Notes: generated from the letters alone by a model not told the origin. 13,399 nt of DNA from an uncultured Collinsella sp. (GCA_902482615.1 CABTAA010000020.1:1-13399); one strand, 5' to 3'. Counted from the stretch's first letter, positions 1 through 8,126 are shown. Made by a program: numbers and translations.

Positions 1-201
1 TGCGTGCTCAATGCCGCCAACGAGGTCGCCGTCGATGCCTTCCTGCACGATGGCTGCAGCTTTACCGATATCGATCGCATTGTGGAATCCTGCATGGATG
101 CCCACGATATGCAGGCGGTCGATTCGTTTGAGCAGCTTCGCGACATCGATGCGTGGGCGCGTGAAAAGGCTGCGCAGGTGCTCGCCGCAACCCGTTCCTA
201 A
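1..201 (+). CDS. dxr: 1-deoxy-D-xylulose 5-phosphate reductoisomerase, C-terminal fragment
   Basis: The 3' end of a gene whose start lies left of the window; 66 residues are visible in frame from base 1. DXR converts 1-deoxy-D-xylulose 5-phosphate to 2-C-methyl-D-erythritol 4-phosphate with NADPH, the first committed step of the MEP isoprenoid pathway in the cytoplasm. The diagnostic stretch is VLNAANEVAVDAFL near the fragment start, which matches the conserved C-terminal helical region of DXR. The rest (an Asp/Glu-rich helix ending in AREKAAQVLAATRS) fits the family C-terminus. The catalytic and NADPH-binding parts are not in the window. It is followed after about 25 bases by the site-2 protease gene and then by ispG, another MEP-pathway gene, a grouping common in actinobacteria. 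The internal ATG-like starts in this stretch are not real starts. Confidence 0.9.
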   Translation, partial: CVLNAANEVAVDAFLHDGCSFTDIDRIVESCMDAHDMQAVDSFEQLRDIDAWAREKAAQVLAATRS

Positions 202-226
202 CCCATAAGGATTGCTTTTTCGTTTT

Positions 227-1588
227 ATGGATACTGTTCTGAGCGTTCTCTCATCGGTCTTTTGGGGCCTGCTGATGCTTTCCGTCCTCGTGTTTTTGCA
301 CGAGGGCGGCCACTTTTTGGCGGCGCGTGCCTGCGGCGTCCGTGTGACCGAGTTCTTTTTGGGCCTGCCGTGCCGCTTTGACATCCATTACACGTCGCGT
401 CGCATTGGAACCAAGTTTGGCGTGACCCCGCTGCTGCTGGGTGGCTACGCTGCCATCTGCGGTATGGATCCGACCGACGTCTCGTGTGCCGATCGCGTGC
501 TCGCGGCTATCTATCGTCATGGTCGCGTGACCGTGGCCGACCTTGCTGTCGAGCTCGAGCTATCCGAGGAGGTTGTGCTCGAGGCATGCGTCTTGCTCTT
601 GGGTTGGGGCTCTATCGCGCCTTGGTATGAGGAAGGGGAGAAGCCCTCGCCGAGCTACTATCCCACCAAGTATCAGACGCTGCCGCGAGACGCGGCAGGC
701 TACACCACCTTTGACGGCCGCCGGTTCGATCGCGAACATTCAACTGCCGAGGGCGATGTGTGGGAGCTGCCGTGCGGCGAGGCCGAGTTCCTTGCGCAAG
801 AACGTTCGCACACCTATCTTGGCCAGGGCTTTCTCAAGCGCGCCTTTATGCTGCTCGCGGGCATTCTCGTCAATATCCTGACGGGCTTTTTGCTGCTTAT
901 GAGCATCTACTCTATTGCGGGTGTCACCGTGCCGATGGATACCAACGTGATCGGTCAGGTTGACGAGGGGTCTATTGCCGTCAAGGCGGGTATCGAGGGC
1001 GGCGACGCGATCCTTTCGGTTGACGGAGTATCGTGCTCTACCTGGATGGACGTTTACGATGCCATCGGCAAGGCCGCCGGTAAGGACGATATCGCCATCG
1101 AGTATGAGCGCGACGGCAAGCAGCATTCGACCTCGGTTGCGCTCAAAGAGGACGAGCGCCTAGGTGTGTATGCCTCTACGCAGGTGGTCCGTTTAGACCC
1201 CATCACGTCGGCTCGCCTTTCGTTCTCCTATGTCGTGCAGACAGCGGAGGGCGTGATGCGCCTGCTCCAGCCGCAGCATACGATGGAGATTCTCGATCAG
1301 TCTTCTTCGATCGTGGGCATTAGCGTTATGTCCTCACAGGCTGCTGCTGCCGGCCCTGCCACGTTCCTTTCGTTTGCCGCCCTCATTTCGTTCTCGCTTG
1401 GCTTTATGAACCTGCTGCCCATCCCACCACTCGATGGCGGCAAGCTGGTCATCGAGATCATTCAAAAGATTGTGGGCCGCGAGCTTCCGCTCAAGGTCCA
1501 GACGATTGTGAGCTATGTGGGCATCGCGCTCTTTGCGCTGCTGTTTGTCTATATGCTTCGTTCCGACATCCTTCGATTTATTCTGTAG
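227..1588 (+). CDS. rseP: Site-2 zinc metalloprotease (RseP/RasP type, M50) with a winged-helix-like insert
   Basis: A membrane-embedded intramembrane protease that, in this family, cleaves transmembrane substrates such as anti-sigma factors. Starting from the ATG at 227 it has 453 residues. TM1 carries the zinc motif HEGGH at about residues 25-29. The membrane-associated segment ends in GGYAA at about 72-76. A second TM segment contains LLAGILVNIL at about 209-218. A PDZ-like domain spans about 240-310, with VDEGSIAVKAGIEGGDAILSVDG as its core. The third zinc-ligand motif NLLPIPPLDGG is at about 395-405, followed by a final TM. Residues about 80-200, between GGYAA and TM2, are far longer than in usual RseP/RasP and contain a winged-helix-like stretch (about 84-134). 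Start choice: an AAGGA lies 15 bases before ATG 227. An in-frame TTG at 212 abuts the AAGGA and is less likely. It sits between dxr and ispG, probably cotranscribed. Confidence 0.9.
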   Translation: MDTVLSVLSSVFWGLLMLSVLVFLHEGGHFLAARACGVRVTEFFLGLPCRFDIHYTSRRIGTKFGVTPLLLGGYAAICGMDPTDVSCADRVLAAIYRHGRVTVADLAVELELSEEVVLEACVLLLGWGSIAPWYEEGEKPSPSYYPTKYQTLPRDAAGYTTFDGRRFDREHSTAEGDVWELPCGEAEFLAQERSHTYLGQGFLKRAFMLLAGILVNILTGFLLLMSIYSIAGVTVPMDTNVIGQVDEGSIAVKAGIEGGDAILSVDGVSCSTWMDVYDAIGKAAGKDDIAIEYERDGKQHSTSVALKEDERLGVYASTQVVRLDPITSARLSFSYVVQTAEGVMRLLQPQHTMEILDQSSSIVGISVMSSQAAAAGPATFLSFAALISFSLGFMNLLPIPPLDGGKLVIEIIQKIVGRELPLKVQTIVSYVGIALFALLFVYMLRSDILRFIL

Positions 1589-1601
1589 GGGAGTGTTTGG
1601 A

Positions 1602-2684
1602 TTGTCTTTATCCCATTCTTTGCCGCGCGAGCTGACGCGCCCCGTGCATGTGGGCGGCGTGCAGATCGGCGGCGGCGCGCCGGTCGTGGTTCAGTCCATG
1701 ACCTGCACCGATACCGCTGATGCCCAGGTAACGCTTGCGCAAGTGTGCGCGTTGGCGCAGGCTGGCTGCGATATCGTGCGCGTGAGCGTGCCCACCGAGG
1801 CCGCGCTTGAGGGTTTCCGCACCATCTGTGCCGAGTCTCCGGTGCCAATCGTTGCCGATATCCACTTTAACCACAAGCTGGCCATTGGCGCTGTGGAGGC
1901 CGGCGCCGCCAAGCTCCGCATCAATCCCGGCAACATTGGCGATTGGGACAAGGTCGATGCCGGCATCGACGCCGCCGGCGCCGCGGGCTGTGCGATTCGT
2001 ATCGGCGTCAATGCCGGTTCGCTTGAGCAGGATATCGCCGAGCGCGACGACCTCACGCAGCCCGAGAAGCTCGTGATGTCGAGCGAGCGCTTTGTGCGGC
2101 ACTTTGAGGATCGTGGGTTTACCAACATAGTGCTTTCCGCCAAGGCCCATAGCGTACAGACGACGCTCGATACCTATCGAGCCCTGTCGCGTGAGATTCC
2201 CCACGTTCCGCTTCACCTGGGCGTAACTGAGGCGGGTACCAAGCTCCAGGGCACCATCAAGAGCTCTGTAGGCTTGGGTATCTTGCTTTCCGAAGGCATT
2301 GGTGACACCATGCGCGTGTCGCTCACAGCCGATCCGGTTGAGGAGCCGCCGGTTGCCTGGGGTATTCTGCAGTCGTTGGGCCTGCGTCGCCGTGGTCCCG
2401 AGATTGTCTCGTGCCCCACGTGCGCCCGCTGCCAGGTTGACCTCATTCCCATTGCTGAGGAGGTCACCGAGCGGCTTAAGAACTACTCCGCGCCGCTTTC
2501 GATTGCCGTCATGGGATGTGCCGTTAATGGCCCCGGCGAGGCTTCCGACGCCGACCTAGGCGTGGCCTGTGGACGAGGTCAGGCCCTGCTCTTTTCGCAT
2601 GGCCAGATCATTGGTAAAGTAGCTGAGGATCAAATTGTCGACGCGCTTATGGCAGAGGTCGACAAGCTTATTGAGGAGAAATAA
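1602..2684 (+). CDS. ispG: 4-hydroxy-3-methylbut-2-enyl diphosphate synthase (flavodoxin/ferredoxin), GcpE
   Basis: IspG reductively converts 2-C-methyl-D-erythritol 2,4-cyclodiphosphate to HMBPP, the penultimate step of the MEP pathway, using a [4Fe-4S] cluster. The product has 360 residues, close to the family size. The N-terminal TIM-barrel part includes VQSMTCTDTAD (about 30-40), ADIHFNHKLA (85-94) and KLRINPGN (104-111). The C-terminal part has the cluster cysteines in CPTCARC (271-277) and MGCAVNGPGEA (304-314), where Cys306 and Glu313 are the expected third cysteine and glutamate ligands. The open frame extends upstream into rseP, but the likely start is TTG at 1602. A GGGGAG Shine-Dalgarno overlapping the rseP stop lies 8 bases before it. 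GTG 1593 overlaps that SD, and TTG 1620 would leave a long spacing. The gap to rseP is 13 bases, and proS begins directly after the stop, so translational coupling is likely. Confidence 0.95.
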   Translation: MSLSHSLPRELTRPVHVGGVQIGGGAPVVVQSMTCTDTADAQVTLAQVCALAQAGCDIVRVSVPTEAALEGFRTICAESPVPIVADIHFNHKLAIGAVEAGAAKLRINPGNIGDWDKVDAGIDAAGAAGCAIRIGVNAGSLEQDIAERDDLTQPEKLVMSSERFVRHFEDRGFTNIVLSAKAHSVQTTLDTYRALSREIPHVPLHLGVTEAGTKLQGTIKSSVGLGILLSEGIGDTMRVSLTADPVEEPPVAWGILQSLGLRRRGPEIVSCPTCARCQVDLIPIAEEVTERLKNYSAPLSIAVMGCAVNGPGEASDADLGVACGRGQALLFSHGQIIGKVAEDQIVDALMAEVDKLIEEK

Positions 2685-4406
2685 ATGACCCGAGCAATGT
2701 ATATGTCTAAGCTCTATGCGCCGACGCTTAAAGAGGATCCGGCGGACGCTGAGCTCGCCAGCCACCGCCTGCTGCTCCGTGGCGGCATGATCCGCAAGGG
2801 GGCCGCCGGTCTGTATTCCTACCTGCCGCTTGCTTGGCGCTCGATCCGCAAGATCGAGAACATCGTGCGCGACGAGATGGACGCCGCCGGCGCCCAGGAA
2901 CTCATGATGCCCATTATGGTCGACGCTGAGCTATGGCGCGAGTCCGGCCGCATCGACGCCTATGGCAAGGAACTCGTGCGCTTTGACGACCGTCATGGTC
3001 GCGAGTTCGTGCTGGGCCCCACGCACGAGGAGACCGTGACCGCCTTGGTTCGCAATGAGCTGCGTTCCTACAAGCAACTGCCCGTCAACCTGTACCACAT
3101 TCAGGACAAGTTCCGCGACGAGTTCCGTCCCCGCTTTGGCCTGATGCGCGGTCGCGAGTTCATCATGAAGGACGCCTACAGCTTCTCCGCCACGCAGGAG
3201 AGCCTGCAGGAGGAGTACGACAAGATGAAGCAGGCCTACGCTAACATCTGCGAGCGCTGCTACATCAAGGCCCTGCCTGTTGTTGCCGACTCTGGTGAGA
3301 TCGGTGGCGATACCTCCGTTGAGTACATGGCTTTGGCCGACGCTGGCGAGGCTTCGCTCGTCTACTGCGACGATTGCGGCTTTGCTGCCGATGACGAGGC
3401 GGCAAGCACCAAGGTCGTCGTGACCGAGGGTCCTGGCGACGGTACGCTTACCAAGGTCGAGACTCCGGGCATGGGTACCATCGAGGCCGTTGCAAAGTTC
3501 TTCGGCTTCCCCGAGAACGGTACACGCAAGTCCTTGGCTCTCATTGACGCCGAGGGCAAGCCGGTCGTGGCCATTGTTCCGGGCGATCACGAGCTCAACG
3601 ATTGCAAGGCCGAGCATGTCTTTGGCAAGGGCTATCGCATGATGACCGACGAGGAGCTTCAGGCGAACGGTCTGCACAAGGGCTTTATCGGACCGGTTAA
3701 CCTGCCCGATGGCATTCGCCTGGTGTGCGACGAGAGCCTGCGCGATTCCAAACAGTGGGCCTGCGGTGCCAACGAGGTCGATTATCACTTTACCGGTGCC
3801 TGCCCCGAGCGTGACTTCACCGTCGATGAGTGGGCCGATCTGGTCACCGTTGTCGCCGGTGACCCCTGCCCGCACTGCGGCAAGCCGCTCTCCGCTGCCC
3901 GCGGCATCGAGGTCTCTCAGGTCTTCCAGCTGGGCACCAAGTATTCCGAGGCCATGGGTGCCACCTTTATGGATGAGGACGGCAAGGAGAAACCGCTCAT
4001 CATGGGTTGCTACGGCGTTGGTGTGTCCCGCTCGCTTGCTGCCGTCGTGGAGCAGCACAACGACGAGCACGGCATCGTCTGGCCGGTCTCCGTTGCCCCG
4101 TACGAGGTCGCGGTGATTCCGCTTGATCCCAAGAAGGAAGAGTGCGCTACCGTCTGCGAGCAGATTGTTGATGGCCTGTGTTCCGAGGGTATCGAGGTCG
4201 TCGTCGACGACCGCGATGAGCGTCCCGGCTTTAAGTTTGCCGATAACGACCTCATGGGCTTCCCGTATCAGGTGGTGCTCGGCAAGCGTGGTCTTAAGAA
4301 CGGCACCGTCGAGCTCAAGGACCGTGCCACGGGAGAGCGCGAGGACGTGGCGATCGACGAGATCGTCGCCAAGGTTGCCGAGCTTGTTAAGGTGGCCCGC
4401 CGTTAA
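2685..4406 (+). CDS. proS: Prolyl-tRNA synthetase, bacterial type
   Basis: A class II aminoacyl-tRNA synthetase that charges tRNA-Pro with proline using ATP. It has 573 residues, the usual length of the bacterial type with an inserted editing domain. Class II motif 1 lies in the N-terminal third. GPTHEE is at 111-116, and motif 2 reads FRDEFRPRFGLMRGREF around 144-160. The insertion (INS) domain that deacylates mischarged Ala-tRNA in this family spans about 220-400. Motif 3 is GCYGVGVSR at 441-449, and the last roughly 110 residues form the anticodon-binding domain (APYEVAVIPL onward). The ATG directly abuts the ispG stop. The SD GAGGAG lies inside the ispG end, 6 bases before the start, which suggests coupling in one operon. 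A nearby in-frame ATG seven codons later is possible but has a weaker RBS context. It ends before a strong terminator. Confidence 0.97.
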   Translation: MTRAMYMSKLYAPTLKEDPADAELASHRLLLRGGMIRKGAAGLYSYLPLAWRSIRKIENIVRDEMDAAGAQELMMPIMVDAELWRESGRIDAYGKELVRFDDRHGREFVLGPTHEETVTALVRNELRSYKQLPVNLYHIQDKFRDEFRPRFGLMRGREFIMKDAYSFSATQESLQEEYDKMKQAYANICERCYIKALPVVADSGEIGGDTSVEYMALADAGEASLVYCDDCGFAADDEAASTKVVVTEGPGDGTLTKVETPGMGTIEAVAKFFGFPENGTRKSLALIDAEGKPVVAIVPGDHELNDCKAEHVFGKGYRMMTDEELQANGLHKGFIGPVNLPDGIRLVCDESLRDSKQWACGANEVDYHFTGACPERDFTVDEWADLVTVVAGDPCPHCGKPLSAARGIEVSQVFQLGTKYSEAMGATFMDEDGKEKPLIMGCYGVGVSRSLAAVVEQHNDEHGIVWPVSVAPYEVAVIPLDPKKEECATVCEQIVDGLCSEGIEVVVDDRDERPGFKFADNDLMGFPYQVVLGKRGLKNGTVELKDRATGEREDVAIDEIVAKVAELVKVARR

Positions 4407-4435
4407 TCGACGATTTCGCTTGTAGTTCGATATGT

Positions 4436-4484
4436 GGGGCGGCCCCGCATTTCTCCAGATCGGGGAGATGCGGGCCGTCCTTTT
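4436..4484 (+). terminator. Intrinsic terminator of the dxr-rseP-ispG-proS block
   Basis: The arms at 4437-4456 and 4462-4480 pair over about 19 positions, with one bulged C and a few G-T wobbles, around a 5-base loop (AGATC). TTTT follows at 4481-4484. It lies 30 bases after the proS stop and is strongly GC-rich, so it very likely ends the + strand transcript. Confidence 0.85.
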
Positions 4485-4506
4485 ATCTTGTGGCATCCTC
4501 GATATC

Positions 4507-4552
4507 TAAAAAGGAAAACCCCGCAGCCCATATGAGCTTCGGGGTTTTCCTT
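4507..4552 (-). terminator. Intrinsic terminator of the adhE/kinase transcript (possibly bidirectional)
   Basis: A perfect 13-base inverted repeat (AAGGAAAACCCCG at 4511-4523 and its complement at 4540-4552) surrounds a 16-base loop. Read on the - strand, the hairpin runs into a run of T (complement of the A-run at 4508-4512), as expected for a terminator 33 bases beyond the kinase stop. On the + strand only a short T-rich stretch lies in the stem, so it may also back up the proS terminator. Confidence 0.8.
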
Positions 4553-4584
4553 GTGCCTCCGATGCGAAATAAATCGCTCAGATA

Positions 4585-5349
4585 TTACTGATAATCGACG
4601 ACGTCGATCCAGTTCTTCAGGAACTCATCGTTCACGTTGCGCTTACGAGCGAGCTCGGAAGCGGCGACGATGCTCGTCCACTGACGCACGACCTGCATGG
4701 GCATGTCGGCGCGGTCGCAGTAGAGCTCCAGGTAGGCCTCAGCCTGATCCTTGCTGTTGAGGGCAAAGAGCAGGTAGGTGGTGGCAACGTCGGCAGCAGG
4801 GGAGCCCTGGGTGGCGTGTGCCCAGTCGCACACATAGAGCTGGCCGTCGTCGCCGACGATGACGTTGGAGGGGTTGAAGTCGCCGTGGCAGACCTTGAAC
4901 TCCTTGGTCATGCCGTCCAGACGCTCCTGAAGGTTGTAGCGCGTGGTGGCATTGAGCTGATCAAGGCTGTCGATCATGCGGGCGTACTTGTCGCGCTGAC
5001 GGTTGAGCAGCGGGGAGGTGTAGCCGTGGATCTCGATCTGGAGGTCGACGAACATCTCGAGGTACTCACCAAAGCGCTGGGGCTCGGCAGTCATCTTCTC
5101 GGCAAGGGTGGTGCCCGGAACCTTCGTGGTCACGAGCGCCCAGCCGTTGGCGTTCTCGAGCTGGGAAACCTCGAGCGCCTTGGGGCTGCGGATGCCGCAC
5201 TCATTGATGCGGGCAAGATTCAAAGCCTCGTTGAACACGTCGGAGACAGGCTTGGTCTCGTTAAAGACCTTGACAATCTTGTCGCCCAGGTCGTAAACGA
5301 CCTTGTTGCCACGGCGGACGAGCTCGGTCTTGGAATCGGGTAGCAGCAT
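4585..5349 (-). CDS. APH-family phosphotransferase (small-molecule kinase), substrate unknown
   Basis: A 254-residue protein of the aminoglycoside/choline kinase-like fold. It has a Brenner-type catalytic loop CHGDFNPSN at 154-162, with Asp157 as probable base and Asn162 for metal. The metal-binding Asp175 is in VCDWAH. GDKIVKVF at 22-29 supplies the likely ATP-binding lysine of the N-lobe. The family phosphorylates small molecules such as choline, ethanolamine, sugars or aminoglycosides; the sequence alone does not tell which. The helical C-terminal region (about 195-254) would form the substrate pocket. It begins 88 bases downstream of adhE on the same strand with a GAAAGGA ribosome site 6 bases before ATG, so cotranscription with adhE is plausible. 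The link to resistance is doubtful: the gene sits in a core region with codon use like its neighbours, and a metabolic kinase is more likely. Confidence 0.85.
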   Translation of the reverse strand: MLLPDSKTELVRRGNKVVYDLGDKIVKVFNETKPVSDVFNEALNLARINECGIRSPKALEVSQLENANGWALVTTKVPGTTLAEKMTAEPQRFGEYLEMFVDLQIEIHGYTSPLLNRQRDKYARMIDSLDQLNATTRYNLQERLDGMTKEFKVCHGDFNPSNVIVGDDGQLYVCDWAHATQGSPAADVATTYLLFALNSKDQAEAYLELYCDRADMPMQVVRQWTSIVAASELARKRNVNDEFLKNWIDVVDYQ

Positions 5350-5381
5350 GGTTGCATCCTTTCAACGATGCGATAGAAGCG

Positions 5382-5420
5382 ACGGCGGGGGTGTGTGAAA
5401 CACCCGTGCACTCCCGCCGT
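5382..5420 (-). repeat. Nested hairpin between adhE and the kinase gene
   Basis: An outer perfect 8-base stem (ACGGCGGG at 5382-5389 with CCCGCCGT at 5413-5420) encloses an inner stem (GGGTGT at 5389-5394, ACACCC at 5400-5405). On the - strand no T-run follows it; the T-run lies before it. It is therefore not a standard intrinsic terminator. It may dampen readthrough or protect the adhE 3' end. Confidence 0.55.
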
Positions 5421-5437
5421 TAAAAACCGTGCTAAAA

Positions 5438-8086
5438 CTAGCAGACGGCGTAATCCTGGGGCTCGCGGCCGTAGTAGGCGTCCAGGTAGAGCTCCTTGAT
5501 CTCGCTCATGAGCGGGTAGCGCGGGTTGGCGCCGGTGCACTGGTCGTTGAATGCCTGCTCGGTCATTTCGTCGAGGGTGTCGAGGAAGTACTGCTCGTCA
5601 ACACCGTAGTCGGCGATGGTCTTCTTGACGCCGATGAAGTCCTTGAGCTCTTCGAGCTTCGTGATGAAGTTCTCGAACACCTCCTTGTCGTCCTTGCCCT
5701 CGATGCCGCAGTACTTGGCCATCTCGGCGTAGTTGTGCAGCGCGTTGGGGTAAGGATACTGGGAGAAGGTACCCATCTTGACGGGAGCCTCGGCGGCGTT
5801 GTAGCGCATGACGCGGGTCAGGATGACAGCGTTTGCGAGGCCGTGGGGCAGGTGATGGAAAGCGCCGAGCTTGTGGGCCATGGAGTGGTTGAGGCCCAGG
5901 AAGGCGTTGGCGAAGGCCATACCGGCCATGCAGGAGGCGTTGTGCATCTCCTCGCGGGCGTGCGGGTCCTTGGCGCCGTTCGTGAAGCTGGAGGGCAGGT
6001 TCTCGAAGACGAGCTTGGCAGCGCGCTCGGAGAGGCCCTTGGTGTAGTCGGAAGCCATGATGGAGACGTAGGACTCGATGGCGTGGGTCATGACGTCGAT
6101 GCCGGAGGCAGCGGTCAGGCCGCGCGGGGCGGTCATGCAGTTGTCGGCGTCGACGATAGCCATGTTGGGGAGCAGCGCGTAGTCGGCGAGCGGCCACTTG
6201 ATGCCGGTCTCCTTGTCGGTGATGATGGCGAACGGCGTGCACTCGGAGCCGGTACCCGAAGAGGTCGGGACGGCGACGAAGTAGGCCTTCTTGCCCATCT
6301 CGGGGAAGGTGAAGATACGCTTGCGGATGTCCATGAAGTCCATGGCCATGTCCTCAAACTTGCACTCGGGGTGCTCGTACATCATCCACATGATCTTGCC
6401 AGCGTCCATAGCGGAGCCACCGCCGACGGCGATGATGACGTCCGGCTCAAAGAGAGCCATCTGCTTGGCGCCGCGACGTGCGCACTGCAGCGACGGATCG
6501 GGCTCGACGTCGTAGAAGCAGTCGTGGGCGATGCCCATCTCGTCGAGCTTGGCCTCGATGGCGCTGGTGTTGCCATTCTTGAAGAGGAACTGGTCGGTGA
6601 CGATGAAGGCGCGCTTCTTGCCCATGACGTTGCCCAGCTCGTCGAGGGCGACGGGCGTGGAACCCTTCTTGAAGTAGACCTTCTCGGGAGCGCGGAACCA
6701 CAGCATGTTCTCACGGCGCTCGGCCACAGTCTTAACGTTGATCAAGTGCTTCACCCCAACGTTCTCGGAGACGGAGTTGCCGCCCCAGGAGCCGCAGCCC
6801 AGGGTCAGAGACGGCTTCATGCCAAAGTTGTACAGGTCACCGATGCCGCCGTGCGAGGACGGGGTGTTGATGACGATACGGCAGGCCTTCATGACGTGCT
6901 CGAACAGGCTGATCTTCTCGGCCTGGGCGGGGTGCACGTACAGAGAGGCGGTGTGGCCCGGGCCACCGGCGAGCACGAGGTGCTCGGCCTTGTCGACGGC
7001 CTCCTGGAAGTCCTTGGCGTGGTACATGGCCAGGACCGGGGAGAGCTTCTCGTGGGAGAACTCCTCCTTGGCGGGGTCGGTGGAGGTGACCTCGGCGATC
7101 AGGATCTTGGTCTTGGCGGGAACCTCGATGCCGGCGAGCTCGGCGATCTTGGCAGCAGCCATGCCGGGGATGCGGTGATCGAGAGCGCCGTTCTTGAACA
7201 TGGCGGCACGCAGGGCCTCCATCTCGGCACCCTGCTTGACGAAGTAGCAGCCGCGCTTCTGGAACTCGGCCTTAACCTGGTCATAGATGCTGTCGATGAC
7301 GGTCACGGACTGCTCGGAAGCGCAGATCATGCCGTTGTCGAAGGTCTTGGAGTGGATGATGGAGTTGACGGCGAGCAGCACGTCGGCGGTGTCGTCGATG
7401 ACGACCGGGGTGTTACCGGCGCCAACGCCCAGGGCGGGCTTGCCCGAGGAGTAAGCGGCCTTGACCATGCCCGGGCCACCGGTGGCGAGGATGATGTCGA
7501 CGTCGCGCATGACCATGTTAGTCAGCTCGATGGAGGGGACATCGACCCAGCCGATGATGCCCTCGGGGGCGCCGGCCTTGACGGCGGCGTCAAGCACGAG
7601 CTTGGCGGCGGCGATGGTGCACTTGGCGGCAGCCGGGTGCGGGGAGATGATGATGGCGTTGCGGGTCTTCAGGCAGATCAGCGTCTTGAAGATCGCGGTG
7701 GAGGTGGGGTTGGTCGTCGGGATGACGGCGCCCACGATGCCGATGGGCTCGGCGATCTTGGTGATGCCGTAAGCCTCGTCGCGCTCCAGGACACCACAGG
7801 TCTTGGTGTTCTTGTAAGCGTTGTAGATGTACTCTGCGGCGTAGTGGTTCTTGATGACCTTGTCCTCAAGAACGCCGCGGCCGGTCTCCTCGATGGCCAT
7901 CTTCGCCAACGGGATACGAGCCTTGTTGGCGGCCATGGCGGCCTCATAGAAGATCTTGTCGACCTGCTCCTGCGTGTACGTAGCAAAAAGCGCCTGGGCC
8001 TCTCGCATCTGAGCGAGCTTGGCCTCAAGCGCCTCTACGTTGTCCACAATTGCGGGAGTAGTGTTTTCCGGTGACTTTTTCACCAT
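5438..8086 (-). CDS. adhE: Bifunctional acetaldehyde-CoA / alcohol dehydrogenase AdhE
   Basis: An 882-residue fusion enzyme that reduces acetyl-CoA to acetaldehyde and then to ethanol, reoxidising two NADH during fermentation. Members of this family form helical spirosomes in the cytoplasm. Residues about 15-440 are the aldehyde dehydrogenase half, with TNPTSTAIFK (125-134), GVGAGNTPVVID (220-231) and the catalytic Cys255 in NGMICASEQ. Residues about 455-882 are the iron-dependent alcohol dehydrogenase half. GGGSAMDAGK (555-564) is its nucleotide-binding site. The iron ligands appear to be Asp664 and His668 (GIDVMTHAIE), His734 (NHSMAHKLG) and His748 (HLPHG). Length matches the E. coli enzyme (891). 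The SD AAGGAG lies 6-7 bases before ATG. Codon use is strongly biased: the reverse strand is open for 881 codons in exact codon register, implying almost no TTA, CTA or TCA codons, as expected of a highly expressed gene. It is followed by the kinase gene. Confidence 0.97.
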   Translation of the reverse strand: MVKKSPENTTPAIVDNVEALEAKLAQMREAQALFATYTQEQVDKIFYEAAMAANKARIPLAKMAIEETGRGVLEDKVIKNHYAAEYIYNAYKNTKTCGVLERDEAYGITKIAEPIGIVGAVIPTTNPTSTAIFKTLICLKTRNAIIISPHPAAAKCTIAAAKLVLDAAVKAGAPEGIIGWVDVPSIELTNMVMRDVDIILATGGPGMVKAAYSSGKPALGVGAGNTPVVIDDTADVLLAVNSIIHSKTFDNGMICASEQSVTVIDSIYDQVKAEFQKRGCYFVKQGAEMEALRAAMFKNGALDHRIPGMAAAKIAELAGIEVPAKTKILIAEVTSTDPAKEEFSHEKLSPVLAMYHAKDFQEAVDKAEHLVLAGGPGHTASLYVHPAQAEKISLFEHVMKACRIVINTPSSHGGIGDLYNFGMKPSLTLGCGSWGGNSVSENVGVKHLINVKTVAERRENMLWFRAPEKVYFKKGSTPVALDELGNVMGKKRAFIVTDQFLFKNGNTSAIEAKLDEMGIAHDCFYDVEPDPSLQCARRGAKQMALFEPDVIIAVGGGSAMDAGKIMWMMYEHPECKFEDMAMDFMDIRKRIFTFPEMGKKAYFVAVPTSSGTGSECTPFAIITDKETGIKWPLADYALLPNMAIVDADNCMTAPRGLTAASGIDVMTHAIESYVSIMASDYTKGLSERAAKLVFENLPSSFTNGAKDPHAREEMHNASCMAGMAFANAFLGLNHSMAHKLGAFHHLPHGLANAVILTRVMRYNAAEAPVKMGTFSQYPYPNALHNYAEMAKYCGIEGKDDKEVFENFITKLEELKDFIGVKKTIADYGVDEQYFLDTLDEMTEQAFNDQCTGANPRYPLMSEIKELYLDAYYGREPQDYAVC

Positions 8087-8126
8087 TTGTGTCTCCTTGC
8101 GATCGGAGATTTACCCTACGCCTTGC

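Noticed and set aside
2931..4496. 521-codon open frame on the - strand opposite proS
   Set aside because: A shadow of the biased proS codons. The product is Leu/Val/Gly/Asp-rich without domain signatures, and it runs through the proS terminator.
4585..5349. Reading the APH-family gene as an aminoglycoside resistance gene
   Set aside because: Only the general kinase fold is supported. It sits in a core metabolic context without nearby mobile ends, and the fold has many metabolic members.
5429..8074. 881-codon open frame on the + strand opposite adhE
   Set aside because: It is in exact codon register with adhE, so it is the reverse complement of biased codons. The translation is low-complexity, rich in Val, Gly, Leu, Asp and His, with no recognisable domain.
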